A stretch of 64,000 bases of DNA, taken from an uncultured Bacteroidales bacterium (GTDB lineage: Bacteria > Bacteroidota > Bacteroidia > Bacteroidales > P3). Below are positions 15,605 through 26,250 of the stretch, piece after piece. A model generated the notes under the pieces. It made no database searches, was not told the DNA's origin, and saw nothing but the letters and a program-made list of their open reading frames with translations. The stretch covers positions 186,001 through 250,000 of the forward strand of contig CAMVMX010000002.1 of the NCBI GenBank assembly GCA_947168665.1, given 5' to 3'. Each line of letters begins with the position of its first letter. Within the stretch, counting starts at the first letter, position 1. A program made the translations under genes and the position numbers.

Positions 15605-17695
15605 ATGTCAGACCTAAAATATACAAGGAATATTGGCATTATGGCCCATATCGACGCCGGCAAGACGACGACGACCGAGCGCATACTTTTTTACACCGGC
15701 AAGAACTATAAGCTGGGAGAGACGCACGAGGGGTCGGCCACAATGGACTGGATGGTGCAGGAACAGGAACGTGGCATCACGATTACCTCCGCCGCCACCA
15801 CGGTATATTGGGAATGGCATGACCAGCGCTATAAGTACAACATCATCGACACGCCGGGCCATGTGGACTTCACCGTCGAGGTGGAGCGCTCGCTCCGCGT
15901 GCTTGACGGCGCCATCGCCATCTTCTGCGCCGTGGGCGGCGTGGAACCCCAGTCGGAGACTGTGTGGCGCCAGGCCGACAAGTACGGTGTGCCCCGCATT
16001 GCTTTTGTCAACAAGATGGACCGCGCGGGCGCTGATTTCTTTGGCGTGGTGAACCAGATTAAGGAGCGCTTGGGCGCCAACCCTATCCCCATCGAAATCC
16101 CCATCGGACAGGAGGATTTGTATAAAGGCGTGGTGGACCTGATTTCGAACAAGGCACTGGTATGGGACGAGTCTTCCAACGGCCAGCGTTTTGAGGAAAT
16201 CCCCATGCCGGATGACTTGAAGGACATCGCCGCCGAGTATCGCCAGAAGCTCGTCGAGGGCGTGGCCGAGGAGAATGAGGAGCTGTTGGAGAAATTCTTC
16301 GACGACCCCGACTCCATCACTGCTGAGGAGATTATAGCCGAAATCCGCAAGGCTACGCTGGCCAAGAAAATTGTGCCCGTGATGTGCGGGTCGGCTTTCA
16401 AGAACAAGGGTGTCCAGACCCTGCTCGACGCCGTGGCGGCATTCCTGCCCAGCCCCCTCGATATGAAAGAGGTGGACGGCATCAACCCCAAGACCGAGCA
16501 GCCCGAGATGCGTCCCATCGATGTGAAGGCCCCCTTCTCGGCGCTGGCCTTTAAGATTGCCACTGACCCGTATGTGGGGAGACTTTGTTTCTTCCGCGTC
16601 TACAGCGGTTCGCTGGAGTCGGGTTCGTATGTCTATAACGCCAACACGGGCAAGAAGGAGCGCATCAGCCGCATCATGCAGATGCACTCGAACAAGCAGA
16701 ACCCCATGGACCGTATTGAGGCCGGCGACATCGGAGCCGCCGTGGGATTCAAGGACATCAAGACCGGGCACACGCTCTGCGACGAGAAGCACCCCATTAT
16801 CCTTGAGTCGATGAAGTTCCCCGAACCGGTCATCAGCATCGCGGTCGAGCCTTTGACGCAGGGCGACATGGACAAGCTGACCAATGCGCTGGCCAAGCTG
16901 GTGGAGGAGGATCCCACTTTCCGCGTCAAGAGTGACGAGGTGTCGGGCCAGACTATCATCAGCGGCATGGGCGAGCTGCATCTGGACATCATCATGGACC
17001 GCCTGCGCCGCGAGTTCGCGGTGGAGGTGAACCAGGGACGTCCGCAGGTGGCCTACAAGGAGGCTATCACTGCCACGGTTCAGCACCATGAAATCTACAA
17101 GAAGCAGACGGGCGGCAAGGGTAAATTCGCCGACATCCTGTTTGAGATTGGCCCGGCCGACGAAGGTGTCACGGGGCTGCAGTTTGTCAACGAGGTGAAG
17201 GGCGGCAACATTCCTAAAGAATATATTCCTGCTATTGAGAAGGGCTTCAAGGAGGCCATGCAGAACGGTGTTCTGGCTGGCTACCCGATGGACAGCATGA
17301 AGGTGACGGTGCTGGATGGCTCGTTCCACCCTGTGGACAGCGACCAGTTGTCGTTTGAGGTGTGTGCGAAAATCGGTTTCAAGGAGGCTTGCCGCAAGGC
17401 GCAGCCGGTGCTGCTGGAGCCTATCATGAAACTTGAGGTGCTCACTCCCGATGCATACGTGGGCGACGTGACGGGCGACCTGAACCGCCGCCGGGGCATG
17501 CTTGAGAATATCACCGCCAAGGTGGGCGTCCAGGCTATCCATGCCATGGTGCCGCTGGAGCAGATGTTCGGCTATGTGACTTCGCTGCGTACTATCACTT
17601 CCGGACGCGCCAACTCGACTATGGAGTTCTCGCACTATGCCGAGGTGAGCCGCGACCAGCAGGAAAACATCCTGAAGAATAAATATAGTAATTAA
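15605..17695 (+). CDS. fusA: Elongation factor G
   Basis: Predicted 696 aa, full length. The GTPase domain has G1 [15 protein letters not shown] (from about residue 14), switch [11 protein letters not shown] and G4 NKMDRAG. Domains II-V follow, with [10 protein letters not shown] in domain III and [11 protein letters not shown] near the C-terminus. EF-G drives translocation of tRNA and mRNA on the ribosome. The order rpsG-fusA-rpsJ without tuf is common in Bacteroidota. A long antisense open frame over this gene (15614-18088) is a codon-bias shadow. Confidence 0.98.
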   Translation: MSDLKYTRNIGIMAHIDAGKTTTTERILFYTGKNYKLGETHEGSATMDWMVQEQERGITITSAATTVYWEWHDQRYKYNIIDTPGHVDFTVEVERSLRVLDGAIAIFCAVGGVEPQSETVWRQADKYGVPRIAFVNKMDRAGADFFGVVNQIKERLGANPIPIEIPIGQEDLYKGVVDLISNKALVWDESSNGQRFEEIPMPDDLKDIAAEYRQKLVEGVAEENEELLEKFFDDPDSITAEEIIAEIRKATLAKKIVPVMCGSAFKNKGVQTLLDAVAAFLPSPLDMKEVDGINPKTEQPEMRPIDVKAPFSALAFKIATDPYVGRLCFFRVYSGSLESGSYVYNANTGKKERISRIMQMHSNKQNPMDRIEAGDIGAAVGFKDIKTGHTLCDEKHPIILESMKFPEPVISIAVEPLTQGDMDKLTNALAKLVEEDPTFRVKSDEVSGQTIISGMGELHLDIIMDRLRREFAVEVNQGRPQVAYKEAITATVQHHEIYKKQTGGKGKFADILFEIGPADEGVTGLQFVNEVKGGNIPKEYIPAIEKGFKEAMQNGVLAGYPMDSMKVTVLDGSFHPVDSDQLSFEVCAKIGFKEACRKAQPVLLEPIMKLEVLTPDAYVGDVTGDLNRRRGMLENITAKVGVQAIHAMVPLEQMFGYVTSLRTITSGRANSTMEFSHYAEVSRDQQENILKNKYSN

Positions 17696-17713
17696 TAATA
17701 AATACATTAAACC

Positions 17714-18022
17714 GTGAGTCAAAGAATTAGAATCAAACTGAAATCTTACGACCACAATCTCGTCGACAAATCGGCCGAGAAGATCGTGAAGACCGTCAAG
17801 ATGACGGGCGCAGTTGTGAATGGTCCCATTCCGCTGCCGACAAACAAGAAGATTTTCACTGTGAACCGCTCCACCTTCGTCAACAAGAAGAGCCGCGAAC
17901 AGTTTGAATTGAGCACCTACAAGCGCCTTATGGACATTGACATTAACGACCGTGCCAAGACCATCGACGCGCTGATGAAACTGGAGCTTCCCAGCGGTGT
18001 TGAAGTGGAAATCAAAGTGTGA
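17714..18022 (+). CDS. rpsJ: Ribosomal protein S10
   Basis: Predicted 102 aa, matching the family length when started at the GTG at 17714 ([21 protein letters not shown]). No ATG upstream fits, so GTG is the start, unlike all neighbouring genes. The loop (..[18 protein letters not shown]) that in other bacteria also binds NusB in antitermination is intact. First gene of the S10 section. Confidence 0.98.
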   Translation: MSQRIRIKLKSYDHNLVDKSAEKIVKTVKMTGAVVNGPIPLPTNKKIFTVNRSTFVNKKSREQFELSTYKRLMDIDINDRAKTIDALMKLELPSGVEVEIKV

Positions 18023-18105
18023 AAATAAAATCAGCCAATGTGCGTAGTCGTCGACAGATGACGAGAATAAGCTGAAAACTAAAAACAAACAATCCCAAGT
18101 AAAAG

Positions 18106-18735
18106 ATGTCAGGATTAATTGGTAAAAAAATTGGAATGACCAGTCTTTTTGATGCCGACGGAAAGCAGATTCCGTGCACAGTTATTGAAGCTGGTCCTTG
18201 TGTGGTAACACAAGTGAGAACCATCGAGAAGGATGGTTATGAGGCTATTCAGTTGGCTTTTGGCGAGCAGAAGGAAAGCCGCGTCACCAAGCCGCTGAGA
18301 GGCCATTTCGCAAAGGCCAACACCACTCCCAAACGCTATCTCGCAGAGTTCAGCCGCTTTGAGGAGGGCCACAAAAAGAAATATGGTGAAGTTTTGACAG
18401 TTGAAGTCTTCCAGGAAGGCGAATTTGTCGACGTTGTTGGAACCTCGAAAGGTAAGGGATTCCAGGGCGTTGTCAAGAGACACGGGTTTGGCGGTGTCGG
18501 TGACTTGACTCACGGCCAGCACGACCGCCTGCGTGCCCCTGGTTCGATCGGTGCAAGCTCCTATCCCTCGCGTATCTTCAAGGGTATGCGCATGGCCGGT
18601 CAGACTGGCAACCACAGAGTGAAGATTCAGAATCTTCAGGTTGTCAAGATTATCCCCGAAAAGAATTTAATGTTAGTGAAAGGTTCTGTACCGGGACCCA
18701 AAGGATCAATAATAAAACTTGAAAGATGGAGTTAA
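18106..18735 (+). CDS. rplC: Ribosomal protein L3
   Basis: Predicted 209 aa. The start [16 protein letters not shown] and the central loop [20 protein letters not shown], which reaches toward the peptidyl-transferase centre and contains the glutamine methylated in E. coli, are clear. Its 3' end overlaps the rplD start by 10 nt, implying translational coupling. Confidence 0.99.
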   Translation: MSGLIGKKIGMTSLFDADGKQIPCTVIEAGPCVVTQVRTIEKDGYEAIQLAFGEQKESRVTKPLRGHFAKANTTPKRYLAEFSRFEEGHKKKYGEVLTVEVFQEGEFVDVVGTSKGKGFQGVVKRHGFGGVGDLTHGQHDRLRAPGSIGASSYPSRIFKGMRMAGQTGNHRVKIQNLQVVKIIPEKNLMLVKGSVPGPKGSIIKLERWS

Positions 18736-19358
18736 AAGTCTATAATATCAACGGAAGCGAAACCGGTAGAACCATCACTCTCGACGATTCTATCTTCGCC
18801 ATTGAGCCCAACCAGCATGCAATCTATCTTGATTGCAAACAGTATCTGGCTGATAACCGTCAGGGAACCCACAAGGCCAAGGAGCGCAGTGAGAATGCCC
18901 ACAGCACCCGCAAACTGAAACGCCAGAAAGGCACCGGCGGCGCCCGCTCGGGCGATTTGAAGAGCCCTGTCTTTGTTGGTGGTGGCCGTATCTTCGGACC
19001 CCAGCCCCGCGACTATCGCTTTAAGCTGAACATTAAAGTGAAACGCCTCGCCCGCCGCTCCGCACTCAGCGCCAAGGTCGCCGAGAACGCCATGACGGTT
19101 GTCGACAGCATCAACCTGGAGGCTCCCAAGACTAAAAAGATGGTCGAAATCCTCAACAATCTCAAGCTGGGCGACAAAAAGTCGTTAATAGTTGTTGAGA
19201 ATCAAAATAATTTCGTATCTTTGTCTGCTCGAAACCTTCAGAGGGTAAAGGTGGTAAATGTGTCGCAGTTAAACACTTACGACATAATGAATGCCTCCAA
19301 TATCGTCATAACTGAGGGTTCATTCGGCGAGATTAGCCGCGTTTTGGCAACAAAATAA
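18726..19358 (+). CDS. rplD: Ribosomal protein L4
   Basis: Predicted 210 aa. The [19 protein letters not shown] and [14 protein letters not shown] loop is the extended arm that lines the exit tunnel and where macrolide-resistance changes arise. The conserved C-terminal globular part follows. It overlaps rplC by 10 nt. In E. coli L4 represses its own S10 operon; nothing in this leader shows that mechanism. A -7-like TATCTTTG lies inside the gene at 19216-19223. Confidence 0.98.
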   Translation: MELKVYNINGSETGRTITLDDSIFAIEPNQHAIYLDCKQYLADNRQGTHKAKERSENAHSTRKLKRQKGTGGARSGDLKSPVFVGGGRIFGPQPRDYRFKLNIKVKRLARRSALSAKVAENAMTVVDSINLEAPKTKKMVEILNNLKLGDKKSLIVVENQNNFVSLSARNLQRVKVVNVSQLNTYDIMNASNIVITEGSFGEISRVLATK

Positions 19359-19395
19359 AGTAGTTAGTAAATCGAATTAAGAAAGTTTAACAACG

Positions 19396-19746
19396 ATGAA
19401 TATCTTAATAAAACCTCTGATCAGCGAGAAGATGACGAGAATCACCGAGGCTGCCGCTGCTCCTAAGCTGACCCGCATTCAGCGCGACAAGAACAAGCCC
19501 GCCCCGAAGGTTCTGAATCGTTATGGCTTTGTTGTCGACAAGCGCGCCAATAAGATTGAAATTAAAAAGGCTGTTGAGCAGTTCTATGGCGTGAAGGTTC
19601 TTGATGTGAACACGATGAACTATTCGGGCAAGGTGAAGGCTCGTTACACCAAGGCTGGCTATCTTGTCGGACGCACCAACGCTTTCAAGAAAGCTATCGT
19701 AACACTGGCTGAAGGCGACAGCATTGATTTCTACGCAAACATTTAA
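19396..19746 (+). CDS. rplW: Ribosomal protein L23 with an N-terminal insertion
   Basis: Predicted 116 aa. L23 lies at the tunnel exit and docks trigger factor and SRP. The core is normal: MNILIKPLISEKMTRITE, then NRYGFVVDKRANKIEIKKA and YTKAGYLVGRTNAFKKAIV. Between the first strand and the NRYGF strand there are about 20 extra residues (19-39, Ala/Lys/Pro-rich) not present in typical Bacteroidales L23, which is about 95-100 aa. The insertion keeps the frame and looks like a lineage feature. Confidence 0.97.
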   Translation: MNILIKPLISEKMTRITEAAAAPKLTRIQRDKNKPAPKVLNRYGFVVDKRANKIEIKKAVEQFYGVKVLDVNTMNYSGKVKARYTKAGYLVGRTNAFKKAIVTLAEGDSIDFYANI

Positions 19747-19755
19747 TAAACAATG

Positions 19756-19789
19756 GCCGGAGGTGCGGGACTCGTCCCAAGCCTTCGGC
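19756..19789 (+). promoter_or_regulatory. Strong hairpin between rplW and rplB
   Basis: GCCGGAGG (19756-19763) pairs with CCTTCGGC (19782-19789), and GGGAC (19767-19771) with GTCCC (19774-19778), leaving a TGC/AAG internal loop and a 2-nt apical gap. No T run follows, so it is not an ordinary terminator. It stands alone in a 105-nt gap inside an otherwise tight operon. A protein-binding or RNA-processing site is possible. Confidence 0.55.
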
Positions 19790-19851
19790 AGTATTTAAAA
19801 ACACAATAAGTAATAGTAATAGTCCACTGATAAGCGACTAAAAAGAACAAA

Positions 19852-20676
19852 ATGGCTTTAAAGAAAATTAAACCCACAACCCCCGGCCAGCGCCACAAGA
19901 TTGTTGTCACCAATGACGACATCACAACCAGCAAGCCGGAAAAGAGTCTGGTGAGAGGCTACTCGAAGAGCGGTGGCCGCAACAACCAAGGTAAGATGAC
20001 CATGCGCTATTTGGGCGGTGGTCATAAGCAGTTATATCGTTTTGTCGATTTCAAGAGAGACAAGGACGGTATTCCCGCTGTTGTGAAGACTATTGAGTAT
20101 GACCCCAACCGCAGTTCCCGCATTGCCCTGGTGTCCTATGCTGATGGTGAGAAGCGTTATATCCTTGCTCCCCAGGGGTTGAAAGTCGGGCAGACTATCA
20201 TGTCTGGTAAAGGTGCCGCCCCCGAGGTGGGCAACACCCTTACTCTTGCCGAGATTCCTTTCGGCACGTTGATCCATAACATTGAGCTGCGTCCTGGCCA
20301 GGGTGCCAAAATGGTGCGCAGCGCCGGTGCTTATGCTCAGCTTATGTCTCGCGATGACAAGTATGCTATCATCAAGATGCCCAGCGGTGAGATGCGCATG
20401 ATTCTTCAGGCTTGCCGTGCTACTGTGGGTATCGTCTCGAATCCGGAGCACAACCTTGAGGTCGGCGGTAAGGCCGGTCGCAGCCGCTGGCTCGGTCGCC
20501 GTCCGCGCAACCGCGGTGTTGTCATGAATCCTGTCGACCACCCGATGGGCGGTGGTGAGGGCCGTCAGAGCGGCGGACATCCTCGCAGCCGTAAGGGTAT
20601 CCCGGCTAAGGGTTACAAGACTCGCGCTCCGAAGAAACAGTCGAGCAAGTACATTGTCGAAAGAAGAAAGAAGTAA
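19852..20676 (+). CDS. rplB: Ribosomal protein L2
   Basis: Predicted 274 aa, full length. L2 is needed for subunit joining and peptidyl transfer. [16 protein letters not shown] carries the conserved His of the C-terminal domain, and [18 protein letters not shown] is the N-terminal signature. The preceding gap of 105 nt contains a strong hairpin. Confidence 0.99.
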   Translation: MALKKIKPTTPGQRHKIVVTNDDITTSKPEKSLVRGYSKSGGRNNQGKMTMRYLGGGHKQLYRFVDFKRDKDGIPAVVKTIEYDPNRSSRIALVSYADGEKRYILAPQGLKVGQTIMSGKGAAPEVGNTLTLAEIPFGTLIHNIELRPGQGAKMVRSAGAYAQLMSRDDKYAIIKMPSGEMRMILQACRATVGIVSNPEHNLEVGGKAGRSRWLGRRPRNRGVVMNPVDHPMGGGEGRQSGGHPRSRKGIPAKGYKTRAPKKQSSKYIVERRKK

Positions 20677-20695
20677 TTATTAAAAGAAGAAGAAA

Positions 20696-20974
20696 ATGAG
20701 TCGTTCATTAAAGAAAGGTCCGTATATCTTCCATAAACTGGAGAAGAGAGTCATTGAGGCTCAGCAGGCTAACAAGAAGGTCACCATCAAGACTTGGAGC
20801 CGTGCTTCGATGATTTCGCCCGATTTTGTGGGTCAGACAATAGCCGTGCACAACGGGAATAAGTTCATCCCGGTGTATGTTACTGAGAATATGGTCGGCC
20901 ATAAACTGGGCGAGTTCGCACCCACCCGCATCTTCCGCGGCCATGCCGGATCTAAAGACAAAGCTAAGAAATAA
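20696..20974 (+). CDS. rpsS: Ribosomal protein S19
   Basis: Predicted 92 aa. [19 protein letters not shown] and the [22 protein letters not shown] core are diagnostic of S19, a 30S-head protein near the A-site tRNA. It is 19 nt after rplB. Confidence 0.98.
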   Translation: MSRSLKKGPYIFHKLEKRVIEAQQANKKVTIKTWSRASMISPDFVGQTIAVHNGNKFIPVYVTENMVGHKLGEFAPTRIFRGHAGSKDKAKK

Positions 20975-21000
20975 TTAGTCCAAAAAGAAAGAAATAAGAA

Positions 21001-21438
21001 ATGGGACGTAGAAAAAAGAATAGTGCAGAAGCACGCAAAGAAGCCAATAAGACCCTCTACGTGGCAAAGTTGATGAACAATCCTACTTCGCCGCGCAAGA
21101 CCCGTCTCGTCGCTGATATGGTTCGCGGCGTTGATGTAGATAAAGCTCTGGGTATTTTGAAATACTGCCCCAGAGAGTCCGCCCCCAAGATTCATAAGCT
21201 GTTGCTCAGTGCCGTTGCCAACTGGCAAGCGAAAAATGAGGGCAAGCGTTTGGAGGACAGCCAACTTTATGTCAAGCAGATTATGGTTGACGAGGGACGC
21301 ACTATGAAGCGTATGCGCACCGCCCCCCAAGGCCGCGGCTATAGAATCCGCAAGCGCAGCAACCACATCACTGTCATTCTCGGCAGCCGTGTTGAAGAGG
21401 CTCCCGTGGCTCCTAAAGCTGAAGAAGAAAACAAATAA
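21001..21438 (+). CDS. rplV: Ribosomal protein L22
   Basis: Predicted 145 aa. It contains [18 protein letters not shown] and the tunnel-loop region [22 protein letters not shown], where macrolide-resistance changes arise. The C-terminus extends the family core with an acidic tail ([14 protein letters not shown]), as often seen in this phylum. Confidence 0.98.
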   Translation: MGRRKKNSAEARKEANKTLYVAKLMNNPTSPRKTRLVADMVRGVDVDKALGILKYCPRESAPKIHKLLLSAVANWQAKNEGKRLEDSQLYVKQIMVDEGRTMKRMRTAPQGRGYRIRKRSNHITVILGSRVEEAPVAPKAEEENK

Positions 21439-21464
21439 GTAATTAAATAAGAAGAAAGTCAACA

Positions 21465-22223
21465 ATGGGACAAAAAACTAACCCAATTGGAAATCGTTTA
21501 GGCATCATCCGCGGATGGGATTCTAACTGGTTTGGCGGCCGCAAGTTTGAGCACAAGCTCGTTGAGGACGACAAAATCCGCAAATATCTCAATGCCCGTC
21601 TCGCCAAGGCCAGCGTCTCGAAGATTTATATCGAGAGAACCCTCAAGCTGCTTACCGTGACTATCAACACCGCCCGTCCGGGTCTGATTATCGGCAAAGC
21701 CGGCAGCGAGGTCGACAAATTGAAAGAAGAGTTGAAGAAACTCACCGGCAAGGATGTTCAGATCAATATCTCAGAGGTGAAGCGCCCTGAGTTGGATGCT
21801 GTTCTCGTTGCTCAGAATATTGCCAAGCAGATTGAGGGCCGTGTGCAGTATCGCCGCGCTATCAAGAATGCTATTGTCTCCACTATGCGTTCCGGCGCCG
21901 AAGGTATCAAGGTGTCTATTGCCGGTCGTATCGGTGGTGCGGAAATTGCCCGTAGCGAGCATTACAAAGAGGGCCGAACTCCTCTTCACACGCTCCGCGC
22001 TGACATTGACTATGCCCACGCCGAAGCTCACACTACTTATGGCCGTATTGGCGTGAAGGTTTACATTTGCCGTGGTGTCATCTATGGCAAGCGTGAGCTG
22101 GTTCCGTCGACCGTGGGTGGCCAGCAGAAGGATCACCGTCCAGCCATGGGAGGCGAGCGCCGCTCAGGCAATGGGGCACCCCGTCGCCGTTCGGGTAATA
22201 ACAGAAATAGCAACAATAAATAA
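21465..22223 (+). CDS. rpsC: Ribosomal protein S3
   Basis: Predicted 252 aa. [20 protein letters not shown], the KH domain ([20 protein letters not shown]) and [12 protein letters not shown] are intact. S3 helps form the mRNA entry channel and its helicase activity. The C-terminal 30 residues are a basic Arg/Asn/Gly tail. Confidence 0.99.
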   Translation: MGQKTNPIGNRLGIIRGWDSNWFGGRKFEHKLVEDDKIRKYLNARLAKASVSKIYIERTLKLLTVTINTARPGLIIGKAGSEVDKLKEELKKLTGKDVQINISEVKRPELDAVLVAQNIAKQIEGRVQYRRAIKNAIVSTMRSGAEGIKVSIAGRIGGAEIARSEHYKEGRTPLHTLRADIDYAHAEAHTTYGRIGVKVYICRGVIYGKRELVPSTVGGQQKDHRPAMGGERRSGNGAPRRRSGNNRNSNNK

Positions 22224-22285
22224 AATAGGTTAGTGCTTGGAGTTGAATAAAACGCTAAACACGTAACGCTAAACAATAAGAAAAA

Positions 22286-22708
22286 ATGTTACAACCTAAG
22301 AAAACAAGATATAGAAAGCAGCAGAAGGGTAAAATTAAAGGCAATGCTTTCCGTGGTCACGAGTTGGCTTTCGGTACCTTTGGTATCAAGTCCCTGGAGA
22401 CCTGTTTTATTACAGGCCGTCAAATAGAGGCTGCACGTCAAGCTGTAACGCGTCACATGAAACGTGAAGGTCAGATTTGGATTCGTATATTCCCAGACAA
22501 GCCCATCACCAAGAAACCTAATGAGGTCCGTATGGGTAAGGGTAAAGGTGCCCCCGAGTATTTTGTCGCTCGTGTGATGCCCGGCACTATCCTGTTCGAA
22601 TGCGAAGGCGTTCCGATGGATATCGCCAAGGAGGCTTTGCGCCTGGCAGCCCAGAAGCTCCCTATCTCGACCAAGTTTGTTGTTAAAAGAGATTATATCG
22701 AAGAATAA
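22286..22708 (+). CDS. rplP: Ribosomal protein L16
   Basis: Predicted 140 aa. [19 protein letters not shown] and [18 protein letters not shown] identify L16, which organises the 50S A-site region. It begins 62 nt after rpsC; the gap has two short CGCTAAAC direct repeats (CGCTAAACACGTAACGCTAAAC, in part) and no gene. Confidence 0.98.
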   Translation: MLQPKKTRYRKQQKGKIKGNAFRGHELAFGTFGIKSLETCFITGRQIEAARQAVTRHMKREGQIWIRIFPDKPITKKPNEVRMGKGKGAPEYFVARVMPGTILFECEGVPMDIAKEALRLAAQKLPISTKFVVKRDYIEE

Positions 22709-22723
22709 AAAGAAGATACAGTC

Positions 22724-22933
22724 ATGAAAAACGAAATAGTCTTAAAAGAACTCACGACTGCCGAGTTAAAGGAAAAATTGGATGCAGAGCGTTCCATGTA
22801 TCAGAAGATGCTTATGACGCATGCTGTTTCGCCTCTGGAGAATCCTAATAAAATAAAAGAAAGTAGAAAAACCATTGCCCGCTGTCTCACTGAACTTCGC
22901 GCCCGCGAGATCGCTGAGCAGAAGCAGAACTAA
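22724..22933 (+). CDS. rpmC: Ribosomal protein L29
   Basis: Predicted 69 aa, two-helix protein at the tunnel exit beside L23. [18 protein letters not shown] and the conserved [19 protein letters not shown] are clear. It is followed after 8 nt by rpsQ. Confidence 0.97.
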   Translation: MKNEIVLKELTTAELKEKLDAERSMYQKMLMTHAVSPLENPNKIKESRKTIARCLTELRAREIAEQKQN

Positions 22934-22941
22934 CAGTAGAT

Positions 22942-23196
22942 ATGGAAAGAAATTTAAGAAAAGAAAGAGTTGGTGTTGTGGTGAGCAACAAGATGGACAA
23001 GTCTATTGTCGTCAAGGTGGAGCGCAAAGTGAAGCATCCGCTGTATGGCAAGTTCGTCAAGAAGTCCACCAAGTTCATGGCTCACGATGAAAAGAACGAG
23101 TGCAATATCGGCGATACAGTCCGTATTATGGAAACCCGCCCGCTGAGCAAGAACAAGTGCTGGCGCCTCGTAGAAATCGTCGAAAAAGCTAAGTAA
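22942..23196 (+). CDS. rpsQ: Ribosomal protein S17
   Basis: Predicted 84 aa OB-fold protein, a primary binder of 16S r[22 protein letters not shown] and the [19 protein letters not shown] loop match the family. It is tightly packed between rpmC and rplN. Confidence 0.98.
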   Translation: MERNLRKERVGVVVSNKMDKSIVVKVERKVKHPLYGKFVKKSTKFMAHDEKNECNIGDTVRIMETRPLSKNKCWRLVEIVEKAK

Positions 23197-23233
23197 ATTG
23201 TCACAACGTCCAAGACAAAAAGATTAAGAAGAA

Positions 23234-23602
23234 ATGATACAACAAGAAACCAGAATGACCGTTGCCGATAACAGTGGGGCCAAGAGCGCTCTCTGTATTC
23301 GCGTCCTCGGTGGCACCAAGAAGCGCTATGCCACTATTGGCGACACTATCGTGGTGGCCGTCAAAGATGCTATTCCTTCCGGCAACATTAAGAAGGGAAC
23401 CGTTTCTAAAGCTGTGGTCGTCCGCACCAAGAAAGAGATCCGCCGCAATGATGGTAGTTACATCCGCTTCGACGATAACGCTTGCGTTCTGCTCACCGCC
23501 AACGATGAGCTCCGCGGCACTCGTATCTTCGGACCCGTTGCACGTGAACTCCGTGACAAACAATTTACGAAGATTGTCTCATTGGCTCCCGAAGTATTGT
23601 AA
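23234..23602 (+). CDS. rplN: Ribosomal protein L14
   Basis: Predicted 122 aa, exact family length. [20 protein letters not shown] and [19 protein letters not shown] are diagnostic. L14 lies at the subunit interface and is the target of silencing factor RsfS. Confidence 0.99.
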   Translation: MIQQETRMTVADNSGAKSALCIRVLGGTKKRYATIGDTIVVAVKDAIPSGNIKKGTVSKAVVVRTKKEIRRNDGSYIRFDDNACVLLTANDELRGTRIFGPVARELRDKQFTKIVSLAPEVL

Positions 23603-23624
23603 ACATTAAAAAGAAGAGAAAGAA

Positions 23625-23939
23625 ATGAAATTGCACGTAAAAAAAGGGGATACCGTCATGGTGATTGCCGGCGAAGATAAAGGCAAGACCGGCAAGGTGC
23701 TGAAGGTTTATCCCGAAAAGAATCGCGCCATCGTGGAGGGACGTAATCTGGTAAAGAAGCATACCAAGCCCAGTGCAAAGAACACTCAGGGCGGTATTGT
23801 TGAGCAGGAAGCCCCTATCCATCTGTCCAACCTCATGGTTATGGATGGGAAAACTCCCACCCGCATCGGTCGCAAAATCAGTGAGAAGACTGGTAAACTC
23901 GTTCGTTATTCCAAAAAAACTGGGGAGGAGATTAAATAA
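23625..23939 (+). CDS. rplX: Ribosomal protein L24
   Basis: Predicted 104 aa with an N-terminal KOW motif ([20 protein letters not shown]). L24 initiates assembly of the 50S subunit. Its stop TAA (23937-23939) overlaps the rplE ATG by one base (TAATG), so the two genes are translationally coupled. Confidence 0.98.
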   Translation: MKLHVKKGDTVMVIAGEDKGKTGKVLKVYPEKNRAIVEGRNLVKKHTKPSAKNTQGGIVEQEAPIHLSNLMVMDGKTPTRIGRKISEKTGKLVRYSKKTGEEIK

Positions 23940-24499
23940 TGGCATACATTCCTACATTGAAGACCAAATACACCGAGGAGATTCTGCCCGCGCTGATGAA
24001 AGAGTATGGCTATAAAACTGTCATGCAAGCTCCCCGTCTGAAGAAAATTACTTTGAACCAAGGTCTTGGTAAAGCAGCTATCGCTGATAAGAAAGTCATC
24101 GACAAGGGTATTGAGGAAATGACTCTCATCGCCGGTCAGAAAGCCGTTGCAACCAAGAGCCGTAAGGATATTTCCAATTTCAAACTGCGCCGTGGCATGC
24201 CTATCGGTGTCCGCGTGACTCTCCGCGGTGAGCGTATGTATGAGTTCCTGGAGCGTTTGATTACTGCCTCTATCCCCCGTATCCGCGATTTCCGTGGTAT
24301 CAATGATAAGGGTTTTGACGGTAAGGGAAACTATACTTTTGGTATCTCTGAGCAGATTATTTTCCCTGAGATTGATATTGACAAGATTGACCGCATCCAG
24401 GGAATGGACATCACTTTTGTGACTTCGGCCAACACTGACAAGGAGGCCATGTCGCTGCTCAAACTGTTCGGCATTCCTTTTAAGAATCAACAAAAATAA
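23939..24499 (+). CDS. rplE: Ribosomal protein L5
   Basis: Predicted 186 aa. L5 binds 5S rRNA and contacts P-site t[41 protein letters not shown] and the [19 protein letters not shown] segment are conserved. It begins inside the stop codon of rplX. Confidence 0.99.
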   Translation: MAYIPTLKTKYTEEILPALMKEYGYKTVMQAPRLKKITLNQGLGKAAIADKKVIDKGIEEMTLIAGQKAVATKSRKDISNFKLRRGMPIGVRVTLRGERMYEFLERLITASIPRIRDFRGINDKGFDGKGNYTFGISEQIIFPEIDIDKIDRIQGMDITFVTSANTDKEAMSLLKLFGIPFKNQQK

Positions 24500-24505
24500 A
24501 AGATA

Positions 24506-24805
24506 ATGGCTAAAGAATCAATCAAAGCAAGAGAACGTAAAAGAGCCAAAATGGTGGCCCGCTATGCTGCAAAGCGCGCTGCTCTGAAGGAAATAGTCCG
24601 CACCGGAGAACCTGAGGAGGTTGAGAAAGCTGTCATCGCTCTCCAGAAGCTCCCCAAAAACGCATGCCCTATCCGTATGCACAACCGTTGCCAGCTTACC
24701 GGACGCCCCAAGGGTTATATGCGTCAATTTGGTATTTCGCGTATCAATTTCCGCGAGATGGCCGTCAGCGGTTTGATCCCTGGTGTAAAAAAGTCAAGTT
24801 GGTAA
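24506..24805 (+). CDS. rpsN: Ribosomal protein S14, zinc-free form
   Basis: Predicted 99 aa, the long form. The 3' half has [19 protein letters not shown] and [12 protein letters not shown], without the two CxxC knuckles of the short zinc form. It sits between rplE and rpsH in the usual order, 6 nt after rplE. Confidence 0.98.
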   Translation: MAKESIKARERKRAKMVARYAAKRAALKEIVRTGEPEEVEKAVIALQKLPKNACPIRMHNRCQLTGRPKGYMRQFGISRINFREMAVSGLIPGVKKSSW

Positions 24806-24820
24806 TATAATTAGTAATCA

Positions 24821-24853
24821 ATTGGTAGCTTTGCAAGTTGGCAAAAGACCAAT
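24821..24853 (+). promoter_or_regulatory. Two-part hairpin just upstream of rpsH
   Basis: ATTGGT (24821-24826) pairs with ACCAAT (24848-24853), and TTTGC (24830-24834) with GCAAA (24841-24845), leaving an AGC/AG internal loop and AAGTTG as the apical loop. The site is 29 nt before the rpsH ATG. In E. coli S8 represses this operon by binding an mRNA helix with an internal loop; here the comparison is by position and shape only. Confidence 0.5.
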
Positions 24854-24882
24854 ACTACAAAACTTAAATCAAGAATAATAAC

Positions 24883-25284
24883 ATGGTAACAGATCCTATT
24901 GCAGATTACTTGACCCGTATGCGCAACGCTATTGCCGCTAAGCATCGGATTGTTGAAATTCCTGCATCCAAATTGAAAAAAGAGATCACCAAGATCTTGT
25001 TCGAAAAAGGTTACATCTTGAACTACAAGTTCGAGAATGAGGGACAGCACAATCAAAGCATCAAGATTGCTCTGAAGTACCATCCCGTGACGAAGATTTC
25101 TGCCATCTCGGAACTCAAGCGCATCAGTTCGCCTGGTCTGCGCCGCTATGTCTCAGTTGAAGAGATGCCCCGCGTGCTCAATGGTCTTGGCATCGCTATT
25201 ATCTCTACATCCAAAGGTCTTATGACTGACAAGGAAGCCCGTACTCTGAATGTGGGTGGAGAAGTGATTTGTTATGTCAGCTAA
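24883..25284 (+). CDS. rpsH: Ribosomal protein S8
   Basis: Predicted 133 aa. [19 protein letters not shown] and the C-terminal [18 protein letters not shown] are diagnostic. S8 organises the central domain of 16S rRNA and is the repressor of the spc operon in E. coli. The 77-nt gap before it holds a two-part hairpin that could be its target. Confidence 0.98.
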   Translation: MVTDPIADYLTRMRNAIAAKHRIVEIPASKLKKEITKILFEKGYILNYKFENEGQHNQSIKIALKYHPVTKISAISELKRISSPGLRRYVSVEEMPRVLNGLGIAIISTSKGLMTDKEARTLNVGGEVICYVS

Positions 25285-25307
25285 TCAAAAAAGAGAGGAG
25301 TTAAGAA

Positions 25308-25862
25308 ATGTCAAGAATAGGTAAAATGCCCATTCACCTGCCCTCAGGTGTTGAAGTGAAAATTTCTCCTGAAAACGTTATTACCGTTAAAGGACCCAAG
25401 GGTGAGTTGACCCAGAAAGTCGACCCCGCTATCACCGTTAAAGAGGAAGACGGCACTCTTCATTTTGAGCGTCCTTCTGACAGTAGAGAGCATAAGGCTA
25501 TGCATGGCCTTTATCGCGCTTTGGTTGCCAATATGGTGAAGGGCGTGTCCGAAGGTTTCAAATGCGTCCAGGAAGTCATCGGGGTCGGCTATAAAGTGCA
25601 GGCCAACGGCAATGTCATGGAGATGGATTTGGGGTACAGCCACAAAATCTTCTTTGAGCTGGCTCCTGAAATCCATGTCGAGACAGTCACTGAAAAAGGT
25701 AAGAACCCCATCATCACAATGACCAGTTGTGACAAGCAGATTCTTGGCCAGGCCGCTGCGAAAATCCGTTCCCTGCGCAAACCTGAACCTTATAAGGGTA
25801 AAGGTATCCGCTTCCAGGGCGAGGAAATCAGAAAGAAAGCTGGTAAGGCTGCTGCTAAGTAA
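25308..25862 (+). CDS. rplF: Ribosomal protein L6
   Basis: Predicted 184 aa. MSRIGKMPIHLPSGVEVKI, VSEGFKCVQEVIGVGYKVQ and KPEPYKGKGIRFQGEEIRK mark the two-domain L6 fold near the GTPase-associated centre. Confidence 0.99.
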   Translation: MSRIGKMPIHLPSGVEVKISPENVITVKGPKGELTQKVDPAITVKEEDGTLHFERPSDSREHKAMHGLYRALVANMVKGVSEGFKCVQEVIGVGYKVQANGNVMEMDLGYSHKIFFELAPEIHVETVTEKGKNPIITMTSCDKQILGQAAAKIRSLRKPEPYKGKGIRFQGEEIRKKAGKAAAK

Positions 25863-25892
25863 AAATCATTAGAACGCCAAAGAAAATACATT

Positions 25893-26246
25893 ATGGCTAC
25901 AAAAAAAGATATAAGAAGAACAAAAATTAAATTCCGCATCCGTCATAAGATTAGCGGCACCCCTGAAATGCCGCGTCTGTCTGTGTTCAGAAGCAATAAG
26001 GAAATTTATGCACAGTTAATTGACGATGTAAAAGGTGTGACACTGGCCGCAGCTTCCTCTCGTGAGAAAGGTGTCGAAAAGAGTGGCACTAAAAGTGAAA
26101 TGTCCGCAAAAGTCGGCAAGCTCCTTGCAGAGCGTGCTATCGCTGCCGGTATCAATGCTGTGGTGTTTGACCGCAACGGTTATCTCTACCACGGTCGTGT
26201 AAAATCGTTGGCTGATGGTGCCAGAGAAGGTGGTTTAAAATTCTAA
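25893..26246 (+). CDS. rplR: Ribosomal protein L18
   Basis: Predicted 117 aa. It binds 5S rRNA with L5. [19 protein letters not shown] and [24 protein letters not shown] are the family signatures. The next gene follows after only 4 nt. Confidence 0.99.
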   Translation: MATKKDIRRTKIKFRIRHKISGTPEMPRLSVFRSNKEIYAQLIDDVKGVTLAAASSREKGVEKSGTKSEMSAKVGKLLAERAIAAGINAVVFDRNGYLYHGRVKSLADGAREGGLKF

Positions 26247-26250
26247 AGTC

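Noticed and set aside
15614-18088. An 824-codon antisense frame over fusA and rpsJ
   Set aside because: It is antisense to clearly conserved genes, rich in His, Leu and Val and without any domain; it results from codon bias.
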